From Streptomyces sp. NBC_00620 (GTDB lineage: Bacteria > Actinomycetota > Actinomycetes > Streptomycetales > Streptomycetaceae), in the NCBI RefSeq assembly GCF_026341825.1, contig NZ_JAPENY010000002.1, forward strand, positions 1,116,001 through 1,180,000: DNA of 64,000 bases. Direction: 5' to 3'. Below are positions 24,816 to 33,474 of the stretch, one piece after another (within the stretch, counting starts at the first letter, position 1; each line of letters starts with the position of its first letter). Position numbers and translations under genes: made by a program. The notes beneath the pieces are model-generated. The model saw only the letters and a list, made by a program, of their open reading frames with translations. It did not search any database and had not been told where the DNA came from.

Positions 24816-25262
24816 ATGGACTGGAGCCATTACCGTTTCCGCAGCGTGTGGGACCTCCCCGCGCCGCCCACCGACGTGTACGTCGTCCTCGAGCAGGCCG
24901 AGGAGTACCCGCGCTGGTGGCCACAGGTGCGCGAGGTGACCCGCGTCGACGAGCGCAGCGGCGTCATCCGGATCCGCTCCACCCTGCCGTACGACATGAC
25001 CTTCACCGGGCGTGAGGTGCGCCGCGACCCGGAGGGCGGCGTCCTGGAGATCTCGATGTCCGGCGACATCGACGGCTGGGCACGCTGGACGCTGACCGCC
25101 GACGGGCGGGGCACCCGGGCCCAGTACGACCAGGAGGCCGTGCTGAACAAGCGCCTGCTGCGGCGGTTCGCGGTGCCGGGGCGGCCCGTCTTCCGCGCCA
25201 ATCACGCGCTGATGATGCGGGCGGGGCGGCGCGGACTCAGGGCATACCTGGAAGCGGTTTGA
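24816..25262 (+). CDS. SRPBCC-family (START-like) protein
   Basis: The 148-residue protein begins MDWSHYRFRSVWDLPAPPTDVYVVL and has the SRPBCC pattern: a beta strand, a helix with EEYPRWWPQV, and alternating strands (GVIRIRSTLPYDMTFTGREV, GVLEISMSGDIDGWARWTL) ending in a long C-terminal helix. Such helix-grip folds bind hydrophobic ligands in a central cavity; polyketide cyclases and lipid-binding proteins share it, and no catalytic residues are recognisable. ATG 24816 is used. It is divergent from the large membrane protein, 51 bases between starts. Confidence 0.85.
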   Translation: MDWSHYRFRSVWDLPAPPTDVYVVLEQAEEYPRWWPQVREVTRVDERSGVIRIRSTLPYDMTFTGREVRRDPEGGVLEISMSGDIDGWARWTLTADGRGTRAQYDQEAVLNKRLLRRFAVPGRPVFRANHALMMRAGRRGLRAYLEAV

Positions 25263-25301
25263 ACGACACCCGCCGAGACCTGTATTGTTCGGTGCGTTCC
25301 C

Positions 25302-25373
25302 GGGCGATTAGCTCAGTGGGAGAGCGCTTCGTTCACACCGAAGAGGTCACTGGTTCGAACCCAGTATCGCCCA
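25302..25373 (+). tRNA. tRNA-Val (CAC)
   Basis: A 72-base cloverleaf with acceptor GGGCGAT/ATCGCCC, anticodon loop TTCACAC (CAC) and T arm GGTTCGAACCC. A clean intrinsic terminator follows directly. Confidence 0.95.
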
Positions 25374-25384
25374 CCCGGAGAAGG

Positions 25385-25412
25385 CCGGTCCGTCGCAGAC
25401 GGACCGGTTTTT
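25385..25412 (+). terminator. Intrinsic terminator of tRNA-Val
   Basis: A 10-bp stem CCGGTCCGTC / GACGGACCGG with a GCA loop is followed by TTTTT, twelve bases after the tRNA 3' end. Confidence 0.92.
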
Positions 25413-25436
25413 CTGTGTTCCTCTCCCTGCGGGCGC

Positions 25437-26162
25437 TCAGGCGGCCGCCTGCAGGTCCGGACGCAGCGGCCACGCCGGATCCACCGCCTCCTCCGAGCCA
25501 CTGCGCGCGAACCACGCCTGCAGTCCACGCGCCTGTGCCGCGTGCCACACGGCCTGGAGCGTGTGCAGTTCGGCCGGGGAGAGCCGCTCCAGGCGGGCCG
25601 GGAAACGGCGCCCTACCGCCCGTACGACATCCATCGAGGCCAGCGCGTCGGCCGCCGCGTCGTGCGCGCCCTCCAGCACCACGCCGTAGTGCGCGCAGAG
25701 GTCGGTGAGCGTGCGGCGGCCCTTGCGATAGCGGTCCAGGTGCTTGTCGAGGACCCGGGGATCGAGCACGCGCAGCGGCTTCGTCTCGAACCAGTGGTCG
25801 AGCGTCGAAGCGCGATGACGGCGCAACTCCCGGTCCAGAAGCGTCAGATCGAAGGGAGCGTTCATCACCACGAGCGGGCGGCCCGCCGTGGCCTGTTCGG
25901 CCAGTTCCCTGGCTATCTCGTCCATCACAGGCGACGGCCAGCGGCCGTTGCGCTGCAGATGCTCATCCGTCAGTCCGTGAATCGCCGTCGCCCCCTCGGG
26001 CACCGGCACTCCCGGGTTCACCAGCCACCGGGTCACCCGCGGGCGGCTGCCCGGGGCGTCCTGGACGACGACAGCGGCCGACACTATCCGGTCGGTCTCG
26101 ACGTCCACGCCCGTGGTCTCCGTGTCGAACGCGGCCAAGGGGCCCTCGTACCAGCACGTCAT
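25437..26162 (-). CDS. DnaQ-like DEDDh 3'-5' exonuclease
   Basis: The 241-residue protein has the RNase T/DnaQ exonuclease fold with all motifs: ExoI AAFDTETTGVDVETDRI, ExoII MNAPFDLTLLDREL and ExoIII EGAHDAAADALASMDVV (the H and D of DEDDh). The TAIHGLTDEHL block is also typical. It would degrade single-stranded DNA or RNA ends 3'-5', perhaps as a proofreading or repair nuclease; a stand-alone epsilon-like role is likely. ATG 26162 has GAGGAG upstream. It is divergent from the DUF4365 gene. Confidence 0.88.
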   Translation of the reverse strand: MTCWYEGPLAAFDTETTGVDVETDRIVSAAVVVQDAPGSRPRVTRWLVNPGVPVPEGATAIHGLTDEHLQRNGRWPSPVMDEIARELAEQATAGRPLVVMNAPFDLTLLDRELRRHRASTLDHWFETKPLRVLDPRVLDKHLDRYRKGRRTLTDLCAHYGVVLEGAHDAAADALASMDVVRAVGRRFPARLERLSPAELHTLQAVWHAAQARGLQAWFARSGSEEAVDPAWPLRPDLQAAA

Positions 26163-26332
26163 ACGTACACAACTCCTCGTTCACCCACGGCAGCTGACGC
26201 GCCGTCTTCTGCCACTTTGGTGATACCCGGGCTGTTTGCGCCGTACGCCGGAAGGAGACAACAGAGGTACGGGTCTTCGCAGTTCAGCGGCCCGTCGCGG
26301 GGATACACCTGGTTTGGAAGGCTGTTGGACTC

Positions 26333-26899
26333 ATGGCACTCGCGCAGCCCGAACGGGGCGGGCTGCTGCCCCAGCGCACAGCACCCCATAGAGGCTCACT
26401 CGCCACCACCGCCTGCATGGAGACACTGCAGGTGGGTTACTTGCACGCCGTCGCGGCGGCGGCGGGCTGCTCGCTGTCCCAGCCCTTTCCCGACAACGGC
26501 ATCGACTGGCACGTCAGCCACAGCGCCCCCGGGCACACGGTCGACGACGAAGTCACCATCAAGGTGCAGCTCAAGTGCACGTACCAGATTCCGCCGAACC
26601 CGCCGGGCCCCGCCTTCTCCTTCACGCTCGACAACGCCCACCTGGAGAAGCTGGCCCGCACCCCGGTCTCGGTGCACAAAATACTGGTCGTGATGCTCGT
26701 GCCCAGATCGCAGGACGAGTGGCTGCGCGCCAGCCACGACCGCCTCGACCTGCGGCACTGCTGCTACTGGATCAACCTCGCCGGACAGGCCGTCACCGGC
26801 CGGCGCAGGACCACCGTCCGGATACCGACCGCGCGCATCTTCGACGACCGTGCGCTCTGCGAGATCATGACGCGGGTCGGGACGGGAGGAAAACCGTGA
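26333..26899 (+). CDS. DUF4365 protein, predicted PD-(D/E)xK-type nuclease fold
   Basis: The 188-residue protein matches DUF4365 in layout: QRTAPHRGSLATTACMETLQVGYLHAVAAAAGCSL, then FPDNGIDWHV, and DEVTIKVQLKCTY. The D in GIDWHV with the QLK of VQLKCT is the D...QxK arrangement of restriction-endonuclease-like folds, the basis for predicting nuclease activity; this is inference. ATG 26333 is preceded by GGAAGG, somewhat far. Its stop overlaps the GTG of the next gene by three bases, so the two are coupled. Confidence 0.72.
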   Translation: MALAQPERGGLLPQRTAPHRGSLATTACMETLQVGYLHAVAAAAGCSLSQPFPDNGIDWHVSHSAPGHTVDDEVTIKVQLKCTYQIPPNPPGPAFSFTLDNAHLEKLARTPVSVHKILVVMLVPRSQDEWLRASHDRLDLRHCCYWINLAGQAVTGRRRTTVRIPTARIFDDRALCEIMTRVGTGGKP

Positions 26900-28113
26900 C
26901 GCACCGCCCCATCGACGAAGTCCTACGCCCAGTGCGGCCGCACCCGGTCGAGGCCCTCTGGAACGAGCCGCCCGAGCCCGGCCAGGTCGACCCCGTCGTG
27001 CTCAGCGCGCTGCTCCACCGGCACGGCTGGCAGCGCCGCGGCGGAGCACCGGGACGGTACGGCCGGTGGACCCCACCCGGGCCCGGCGGCGGCGGTACGA
27101 GCCTGCTCGTACCGGAAAGCCGGGCCTTCCCCGACAGCGACGACCTGCTCGGCGAGGCACTTGTCGCGCTCTCCCGCAGCGCCTCGCCTTCCGCGCGCGA
27201 CGTTCTGGTCGCGCTCGCCGTGCCCAGCGACGAGATCCGCTGGTGGCGCGACGTCCCGACCGGACCCGTGGGCGCCGCGCCCTGGACCGTCGAGGAACAA
27301 CTGCGCGCCGCCGCCCGCCAGATGCTGCTGGCCGGGGCACTGGCCACGCGCGCGCGTGCGGGCTACTACGGAGCCCGCCACCGCAGGCCCGCCGTCGCCT
27401 CCCTGGAGAGCGTGCTCGTCGGCGCCGAGCCCGGCGGACGCCAGCTCACCGCCTTCGTGCCCGTCGCCACCGGGCGCCCCCTCGCCGTACGCCTGCACCA
27501 GGCGCTGTACGCCGCCCGCGAGGCCATCGACTACCAGCGGGCCACCGGCGGCATGGAAGCCTTCGACGCCGCCGTCGAGGCCGGTGTCAGCCGCGAACTC
27601 CTGGAAGCCCTGGTGGCCCTCGTCCGCGGCACCGAGGGCGCACGGATCGCCGTGGAGTGGGCGCCCGCCGCCGGTGTACCCGAGGGCTGCGCGGCGCCCC
27701 CCGAGCCCGTCGAGTTCTCGCCCGGAGACCTGCCCGTCCTGCGTGAGGCCGGGGCCCGCTTCCTGCGCGAGGAGCCGTCCGTGCCGGTGCGCCTCACCGG
27801 CGCTGTCGTGCGCATGCGCAGGTCGGGGCCGCGCGGCGAGGGCACCGTACGACTACGGGTCATCGCAGGAGCGGAGGTCCCGCACGTCCGGATGACGCTC
27901 GACGAGGAGTCGTACCGGATCGCGGGCCACGCCCATCTGGTCGGGCTGCCCGTGCGGGTGCACGGGCGGCTGGAGAGCCGGGGCGGTTTCCGCCGGCTCA
28001 CGGACGCCTCCGGGGTCGCACCCGTACAGGTCGACGAGGCCGAGCGGGACCGCCTGATGAAGTCGCTCCAGGAGAACCTGGACTTCTTCGAGGAAGCGTG
28101 CAGCGGGGACTGA
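26896..28113 (+). CDS. Unknown 405-residue protein coupled to the DUF4365 gene
   Basis: I do not recognise this family. The GTG at 26896 has a GGGAGGAAAACC ribosome-binding site and overlaps the DUF4365 stop. The protein is soluble, with an N-terminal region (RPHPVEALWNEPPEPGQVDPVVLSALLHRHGW), a central helical part (EEQLRAAARQMLLAGALATRARAGYY, LHQALYAAREAIDY) and a C-terminal beta-rich domain (VPVRLTGAVVRMRRS, GEGTVRLRVIAGAEVPHVRMTLDEESY, GLPVRVHGRLESRGGFRRL) that looks like a barrel such as an OB-fold; this last reading is tentative. It may be a partner of the predicted nuclease. Confidence 0.65.
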   Translation: MTHRPIDEVLRPVRPHPVEALWNEPPEPGQVDPVVLSALLHRHGWQRRGGAPGRYGRWTPPGPGGGGTSLLVPESRAFPDSDDLLGEALVALSRSASPSARDVLVALAVPSDEIRWWRDVPTGPVGAAPWTVEEQLRAAARQMLLAGALATRARAGYYGARHRRPAVASLESVLVGAEPGGRQLTAFVPVATGRPLAVRLHQALYAAREAIDYQRATGGMEAFDAAVEAGVSRELLEALVALVRGTEGARIAVEWAPAAGVPEGCAAPPEPVEFSPGDLPVLREAGARFLREEPSVPVRLTGAVVRMRRSGPRGEGTVRLRVIAGAEVPHVRMTLDEESYRIAGHAHLVGLPVRVHGRLESRGGFRRLTDASGVAPVQVDEAERDRLMKSLQENLDFFEEACSGD

Positions 28114-28214
28114 CCGGAACCGTTTCGCGTAGGGGCCCCACGTCTCGGTACGATCGCTCTCGTATTACGTACGCAATAGAAGATGCGCGCGTGCCCTTCA
28201 GGTAGGAGAGACCG

Positions 28215-30194
28215 GTGTCAGACGTCCGTGTGATCATCCAACGCGATTCCGAGCGGGAAGAGCGAGTGGTGACGACGGGCACTACGGCCGCCGACCTCTT
28301 CGACGGCCAGCGCACCATCGTCGCGGCCCGCGTCGGCGGCGAACTCAAGGACCTCGCGTACGCCGTGCAGGACGGCGAGGAGGTCGAGCCCGTCGAGATC
28401 TCCTCCGAGGACGGTCTCAACATCCTGCGCCACTCCACCGCGCACGTCATGGCGCAGGCCGTGCAGGAGCTCTTCCCCGAGGCCAAGCTGGGCATCGGCC
28501 CGCCGGTCAAGGACGGCTTCTACTACGACTTCGATGTCGCCGAGCCGTTCACGCCGGAGGACGTCAAGCGCGTCGAGAAGAAGATGCAGGAGATCCAGAA
28601 GCGCGGGCAGAAGTTCTCGCGCCGGATCACCACCGACGACGCCGCCCGCGAGGAGCTGGCCGACGAGCCGTACAAGCTGGAGCTCATCGGCCTCAAGGGC
28701 AACGCCGCGCAGGCCGCCGAGGGCGCCGACGCGGAGGTCGGCGGCGGCGAGCTGACGATCTACGACAACCTCGATGCCAAGACCGGCGAGCTGTGCTGGA
28801 AGGACCTCTGCCGCGGTCCCCACCTGCCCACCACCCGGAACATCCCGGCGTTCAAGCTGATGCGCTCGGCCGCCGCGTACTGGCGGGGCAGCGAGAAGAA
28901 CCCGCAGCTCCAGCGCATCTACGGCACCGCCTGGCCGTCGAAGGAAGAGCTGAAGGCGTACCTCGACTTCCTCGTCGAGGCCGAGAAGCGCGACCACCGC
29001 AAGCTCGGCGCCGAGCTGGACCTCTTCTCCATCCCGGAGGAGCTGGGCTCCGGCCTCGCGGTCTTCCACCCCAAGGGCGGCATCGTCCGCCGGGAGATGG
29101 AGACCTACTCGCGCAAGCGCCACGAGGACGCGGAGTACGAGTTCGTCAACACCCCGCACATCTCGAAGGAACAGCTCTTCGTGACCTCGGGGCACCTGCC
29201 GAACTACGCGGACGCCATGTTCCCGCCGCTGGAGTTCGACGGGCAGAACTACCGCCTGAAGGCGATGAACTGCCCCATGCACAACCTGATCTTCAAGGCA
29301 CGCGGCCGCTCTTACCGCGAACTGCCGCTGCGGCTCTTCGAGTTCGGCACGGTGTACCGCTACGAGAAGTCGGGCGTCGTGCACGGCCTGACCCGCGCCC
29401 GCGGCTTCACGCAGGACGACTCGCACATCTACTGCACCAAGGAGCAGATGGCGAGCGAGCTGGACTCCCTGCTCACCTTCGTCCTCGACCTGCTGCGCGA
29501 CTACGGCCTGAACGACTTCGAGCTGGAGCTCTCCACCCGCGACGACTCCCCGAAGTTCATCGGTGAGGAAGCGGAGTGGGAGGAGGCCACCAACGCGCTG
29601 CGCGAGGCGGCCGAGAAGCAGGGCCTCCCGCTGGTTCCCGACCCGGGCGGCGCCGCGTACTACGGCCCGAAGATCTCCGTACAGGCCAAGGACGCCATCG
29701 GCCGCTCCTGGCAGATGTCCACCATCCAGGTCGACTTCCAGCAGCCCAAGCGGTTCAACCTGGAGTACACGGCGGCGGACGGCTCCAAGCAGCAGCCGGT
29801 CATGATCCACCGCGCGCTGTTCGGCTCGATCGAGCGCTTCTTCGCGGTGCTCCTGGAGCACTACGCGGGCGCGTTCCCGGCCTGGCTGGCGCCCGTCCAG
29901 GCGATCGGCATCCCGATCGGCGACGCACACGTGCCGTACCTGGCGGACTTCGCCAAGAAGGCCAAGGCGGCCGGACTCCGCGTCGAGGTCGACGGATCCT
30001 CGGACCGCATGCAGAAGAAGATCCGCAACGCGCAGAAGCAGAAGGTGCCCTTCATGGTCATCGCGGGCGACGAGGACATGACGGCCGGCGCCGTCTCCTT
30101 CCGCTACCGCGACGGCTCGCAGGAGAACGGCATCCCGGTCGACGAGGCGATCGCCAAGATCGTGAAGGTCGTGGAGGAGCGCGCACAGGTCTGA
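28215..30194 (+). CDS. thrS: Threonyl-tRNA synthetase
   Basis: The 659-residue enzyme has the full class II threonyl layout: N-terminal TGS domain (residues 1-65), an editing domain with HSTAHVMAQAV and a CRGPHLPTT-type segment, the catalytic core with the zinc-site AMNCPMHNLIF and motif 3 HRALFGSIERF, and a C-terminal anticodon-binding domain (VDGSSDRMQKKIRNAQKQKVPFM). It charges tRNA-Thr and clears mischarged Ser. GTG 28215 has AGGTAGGAGAG upstream. A TACGAT hexamer at 28149-28154 could be the -10 box. No T-box leader structure is seen in the 100 bases before it. Confidence 0.97.
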   Translation: MSDVRVIIQRDSEREERVVTTGTTAADLFDGQRTIVAARVGGELKDLAYAVQDGEEVEPVEISSEDGLNILRHSTAHVMAQAVQELFPEAKLGIGPPVKDGFYYDFDVAEPFTPEDVKRVEKKMQEIQKRGQKFSRRITTDDAAREELADEPYKLELIGLKGNAAQAAEGADAEVGGGELTIYDNLDAKTGELCWKDLCRGPHLPTTRNIPAFKLMRSAAAYWRGSEKNPQLQRIYGTAWPSKEELKAYLDFLVEAEKRDHRKLGAELDLFSIPEELGSGLAVFHPKGGIVRREMETYSRKRHEDAEYEFVNTPHISKEQLFVTSGHLPNYADAMFPPLEFDGQNYRLKAMNCPMHNLIFKARGRSYRELPLRLFEFGTVYRYEKSGVVHGLTRARGFTQDDSHIYCTKEQMASELDSLLTFVLDLLRDYGLNDFELELSTRDDSPKFIGEEAEWEEATNALREAAEKQGLPLVPDPGGAAYYGPKISVQAKDAIGRSWQMSTIQVDFQQPKRFNLEYTAADGSKQQPVMIHRALFGSIERFFAVLLEHYAGAFPAWLAPVQAIGIPIGDAHVPYLADFAKKAKAAGLRVEVDGSSDRMQKKIRNAQKQKVPFMVIAGDEDMTAGAVSFRYRDGSQENGIPVDEAIAKIVKVVEERAQV

Positions 30195-30204
30195 TGCGCG
30201 CATG

Positions 30205-30241
30205 AAAGGCCCCCGAGGAGCTCAGCTTCCCGGGGGCTTTT
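30205..30241. terminator. Bidirectional terminator between thrS and the channel gene
   Basis: AAAGGCCCCCG pairs with CGGGGGCTTTT (11 pairs, one wobble) over a 15-base loop. It overlaps the last codons of the minus-strand channel gene. Confidence 0.85.
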
Positions 30242-30884
30242 CGCTGTCCTCGCCCTCCCGCGAGAACACCTGCAGCAGCCAGGACGAGAACGACCCCGTC
30301 ACCGCCCCGAGAAGCGCGAGACCGCCCGCCATGATCCCGGCCGCGATCGTCCGCCCCATCGGCGTCACCGGTACCACGTCCCCGTACCCGACCGTCGCGA
30401 GCGTGGCGCAGGTCCACCACACGGCGTCCCCGAAGGTACGGATCGTCGCGTCCGGCGCCGCGTGCTCCTGCTGATAGACGGCAAGGGCGCCCGCGAAACC
30501 GAGCAGCAGCGCGGACAGACCCGCGTACACGATCACGCGCGCGTAAAGGGCGAGACGGGGTTGCCCGCGCCTCCGCTGCACAGCCTCGTACACCCTGACC
30601 ACACGCAGCGGGCGCAGCAGGGGCAGGATCAGCACCAGCGTGTCCAGCCAGTGCGTGCGTACGAAGCGGGGTCCCTGTCGGCTCAGCCGCCAGCGCACGG
30701 CATAGTCGACGGCGAACACCGCCCAGGCGGCGAACAGCACCGCGAGGCAGGTGTCCAGCCATGCCGTGGGCAGCCCGTGACCCAGGACACGGACCGCGTA
30801 CGCGGCCAGGAACAGCAGCGAGGCCAGCGCGAGTGGGATCTCGGTGCGCCGGTCCCAGTGGGTCTTTCGGCTGTCGTCGTCCAT
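30222..30884 (-). CDS. Potassium channel family protein
   Basis: The 220-residue protein has the plan of a voltage-gated-like potassium channel: several transmembrane segments (PLALASLLFLAAYAVRVLG, LDTCLAVLFAAWAVFAVDYAVRW), an arginine-bearing segment (LILPLLRPLRVVRVYEAV) resembling S4, a pore helix and selectivity filter TLATVGYGDVVPVTP, and a final hydrophobic helix. It should form a tetrameric K+ channel. No ligand-binding RCK domain is present. ATG 30884 gives the start; a longer frame upstream is unlikely because it runs into the divergent promoter. Confidence 0.9.
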   Translation of the reverse strand: MDDDSRKTHWDRRTEIPLALASLLFLAAYAVRVLGHGLPTAWLDTCLAVLFAAWAVFAVDYAVRWRLSRQGPRFVRTHWLDTLVLILPLLRPLRVVRVYEAVQRRRGQPRLALYARVIVYAGLSALLLGFAGALAVYQQEHAAPDATIRTFGDAVWWTCATLATVGYGDVVPVTPMGRTIAAGIMAGGLALLGAVTGSFSSWLLQVFSREGEDSEKPPGS

Positions 30885-30950
30885 CGCCCCAGCTTGGCCG
30901 TGCACCCTTTTGTTCGGCACCCGCCGACACGCCGCGAACGGGCGACGCAA

Positions 30951-30956
30951 TATGCT
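30951..30956 (+). promoter_or_regulatory. -10 box for the leaderless HIT gene
   Basis: TATGCT ends 7 bases before the ATG at 30964, with no ribosome-binding site in between. Confidence 0.5.
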
Positions 30957-30963
30957 GCACCAC

Positions 30964-31512
30964 ATGACGAGTGAGCCGGAGCAGCAGATCGGAGTGGGAA
31001 CCCAGGACGCGTTCCAGCGCCTGTGGACGCCCCATCGGATGGCTTACATCCAGGGTGAGAACAAGCCCACCGGCCCGGGGGCCGACGACGGCTGTCCCTT
31101 CTGCTCCATCCCCGCCAAATCCGACGAGGACGGGCTCATCGTCAGGCGCGGCGAGCAGGTGTACGCGGTGCTCAACCTCTACCCGTACAACGGCGGCCAC
31201 CTCATGGTCGTGCCCTACCGCCATGTAGCGGACTACACCGACCTGACCGACCCGGAGACCGCCGAACTGGGCGAGCTGACCAAGCAGGCGATGACCGCCC
31301 TCCGTACGGCCTCAGGCGCACACGGCTTCAACATCGGCATGAACCAGGGCACAGTGGCAGGCGCCGGCATCGCCGCCCACCTCCACCAGCACATCGTCCC
31401 CCGCTGGGGCGGCGACACGAACTTCATGCCGGTGGTGGCCCACACCAAGGTCCTCCCCCAGCTCTTGGCAGACACCCGCACGATGCTGGCGGACGCCTGG
31501 CCGACGGCGTAG
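30964..31512 (+). CDS. HIT-family nucleotide hydrolase/transferase
   Basis: The 182-residue protein has the histidine triad motif HLHQHIVPR near residue 140, preceded by CPFCSIPAKSDEDGLIVRR (a CxxC zinc site) and VYAVLNLYPYNGGHLMVVPYRH, all hallmarks of actinobacterial HIT proteins of the Ap4A-phosphorylase/hydrolase type. It is expected to split a phosphoanhydride bond of dinucleotide or nucleotide-adenylate substrates. The ATG at 30964 seems leaderless. An ATG four codons upstream (30952) is possible. In streptomycetes this gene lies beside thrS and the PIM genes, as it does here. Confidence 0.9.
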   Translation: MTSEPEQQIGVGTQDAFQRLWTPHRMAYIQGENKPTGPGADDGCPFCSIPAKSDEDGLIVRRGEQVYAVLNLYPYNGGHLMVVPYRHVADYTDLTDPETAELGELTKQAMTALRTASGAHGFNIGMNQGTVAGAGIAAHLHQHIVPRWGGDTNFMPVVAHTKVLPQLLADTRTMLADAWPTA

Positions 31513-31535
31513 GCGCTCTCTGCGACCCGGGGTGG

Positions 31536-31559
31536 CCCGCGCCCCTTCAGGGGCGCGGG
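31536..31559. repeat. GC hairpin of a common Streptomyces intergenic repeat
   Basis: CCCGCGCCCC and GGGGCGCGGG form a perfect 10-bp stem with a TTCA loop, followed by GGAACTGCGCGACCAGCC. This combination is frequent between genes in Streptomyces genomes. It sits after the HIT gene and before the convergent unknown gene and probably terminates transcription. Confidence 0.7.
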
Positions 31560-31629
31560 GAACTGCGCGACCAGCCCACGACAACCGGAACTTACAGACG
31601 GCCCTTTGCGCGCTGACCCGCCGGAGGCG

Positions 31630-33285
31630 TTACGCGTCGTAGACGTCAGCCTTCCGCGGCATCGGATCCTGCACCGCAGTACTCAGGAACGACGACCGGT
31701 TCCCGAACTGCTCCGTGTCGACACCGTTCTCCTCAAGCACCTTCATCGCAGCGGAGTGCACCACCCGAAGCACAGGCGCCGCCGCCCGCAACGCATCGTC
31801 GGCCATGAAGCGATGCCGCCACGGCTGATCGGCCCATGAGTGCCGCAGCCCGAACGGCTCCGGAAGCTCCAGCGTGCCGCCGAGCCAGTTGAGCAGCGGC
31901 GGATACCAGGTGAAGGGGGCACGGGCGGCAAGCCGCACGACCTCGTCGGTGGTGACCAGCGGCAGCTTCACCTTGCGGGTCTCCCAGAACTTGACGGCCT
32001 TGGCGACCTCTTTCGTCGGGGCCTCCGGCTTGCTGGTGAACAGCGGGTTCACCGGCCCCAGCGCATGCCCGGTGACCTCGATACGCAGCGTCTCGTGCAG
32101 CACGGTCACGGTGATCAGCATGGTGATGACCAACTGGCCGTCCCAGAGCGTCCATTGGACCCCGAGATAGTGCCGGTCACCGCTGCCGAACTGCTGCTTG
32201 TTGCAGATGTCCTGTATGGCGTGGGTCTTGATCGTGTACGCGTCCACATCCGTACCGCCCGGCCGGGACACCGCCTTGGCGTTCTCGCCGATCGGCGTGA
32301 CGATCCAGTGCTTGATCGTCGGCTTGGTGAAGCCACCGGTGTTGAGCGGCCCGCGCTCCAGCATGCGGAGCTGGTCGTGGATGGACCGGATGACGTCCCA
32401 GCTGCGGAACGGGTGGATCTCCTTGGTCGCGTCGCGCGCCACCAGTTCCTCGGCGAGCTGCCAGCTGCCCCAGCGGGTGCCCATACCGAGAATGCCCTTG
32501 GGCCCGGCGTAGAACACGGAGTTGGACTGCTGCTCGGCGCTGAGCCGGGCCAGCTCCTGACGCAGCCGCTCGGCCGCGGACTCACCGGGGCTGCCGGGCA
32601 CCGCCTCGGGGATCTTGGCACCGATGGCGCCGCCGGACAGCAGGCTGCCCCAGCGCTCACGCAGGTCCTTGGCGGTGCGCTCGCAGATCTGCTTGGCCCA
32701 GAGCCAGCCGACGACCGGGAGGACGATCGACGCACGCGCGTACCAGGCCCAGAAGCCGGTGAACGGCATCTTGAGCAGGAAGAGCACGGCGAGGGCCCCG
32801 ACCGCGACCAGGAGCGTGGTGGCGAGGGCGGAGGCCCGCTTGTCATCACGCTTGGCGATGGTGGACCGGATCTGGAAGACCAGTAGCCATATCAGCAGCC
32901 CGGGCAGGAAGAGCACACCGCAGAGCACCATCACGGCCGACAGCCAGTTGTCGCGCTCCCTGCGGATGCGGTTCGCCGCGAGGCAGTGCTCCACGACGAC
33001 CTGCGGTTCGGTGCCGAAGGACTGGATGAGCGGCTTGCGGCCGACGCCCAGCATGCGGTCCTGCACCGCGCGCGCGAAGGCCTCGCCCAGGTTCGGCGAG
33101 AACAGCTTGATCCGTGGGGGCTTGACGGTGGACTTGTGCCATTCGTTGTCGGCCTTGAGGATCTCCTCGACCGGGCTGTCCCGGTACGACGCCGAGGCGA
33201 GAGCGTACGTCGCGGCCGTCTGTCCCTCGGACCCCGAGAGCGGCACCTGCGCCCCAGGAGTGAAATCGAATCCGTCGAACGCCAC
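31630..33285 (-). CDS. Unknown multi-span membrane protein (551 residues)
   Basis: I do not recognise this family. The N-terminus (MAFDGFDFTPGAQVPL) is soluble, followed at about residues 120-200 by four hydrophobic segments (LSAVMVLCGVLFLPGLLIWLLVF, ALATTLLVAVGALAVLFLL, WAWYARASIVLPVVGWLWA) and a long C-terminal region with mixed alpha/beta character, containing one more hydrophobic patch (QLVITMLITVTVLHETL). GTG 33285 has GGGGGCGG upstream and is preferred over the longer frame to 33348. It may be an enzyme of the membrane surface, but no catalytic motif is visible. It is convergent with the HIT gene. Confidence 0.7.
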   Translation of the reverse strand: MAFDGFDFTPGAQVPLSGSEGQTAATYALASASYRDSPVEEILKADNEWHKSTVKPPRIKLFSPNLGEAFARAVQDRMLGVGRKPLIQSFGTEPQVVVEHCLAANRIRRERDNWLSAVMVLCGVLFLPGLLIWLLVFQIRSTIAKRDDKRASALATTLLVAVGALAVLFLLKMPFTGFWAWYARASIVLPVVGWLWAKQICERTAKDLRERWGSLLSGGAIGAKIPEAVPGSPGESAAERLRQELARLSAEQQSNSVFYAGPKGILGMGTRWGSWQLAEELVARDATKEIHPFRSWDVIRSIHDQLRMLERGPLNTGGFTKPTIKHWIVTPIGENAKAVSRPGGTDVDAYTIKTHAIQDICNKQQFGSGDRHYLGVQWTLWDGQLVITMLITVTVLHETLRIEVTGHALGPVNPLFTSKPEAPTKEVAKAVKFWETRKVKLPLVTTDEVVRLAARAPFTWYPPLLNWLGGTLELPEPFGLRHSWADQPWRHRFMADDALRAAAPVLRVVHSAAMKVLEENGVDTEQFGNRSSFLSTAVQDPMPRKADVYDA

Positions 33286-33474
33286 TTCCGCCCCCCATTG
33301 CCGCTGTTCCGCTGCTGCGGCCTTTCCCGACTTCCGTGCTCCGCACACCTGTTGATCAGGTCATCGTCTTGATCAGGTTCTCAGAGTATCGGCCGGGACC
33401 GACATTCGTCGGCGGACGGCCGAAGCCGTCCGCCGACGCGAAGGGAAACGGGACCACTCCGGGGAGAGCCCCAA

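Noticed and set aside
28114..28214. Possible T-box or other riboswitch leader before thrS
   Set aside because: The leader is at most about 100 bases and lacks the T-box TGGNACC bulge and specifier stem, so no support was found.
28218..30203. Long minus-strand open frame opposite thrS
   Set aside because: It is an exact shadow of a conserved synthetase gene with no motif or ribosome-binding site of its own.
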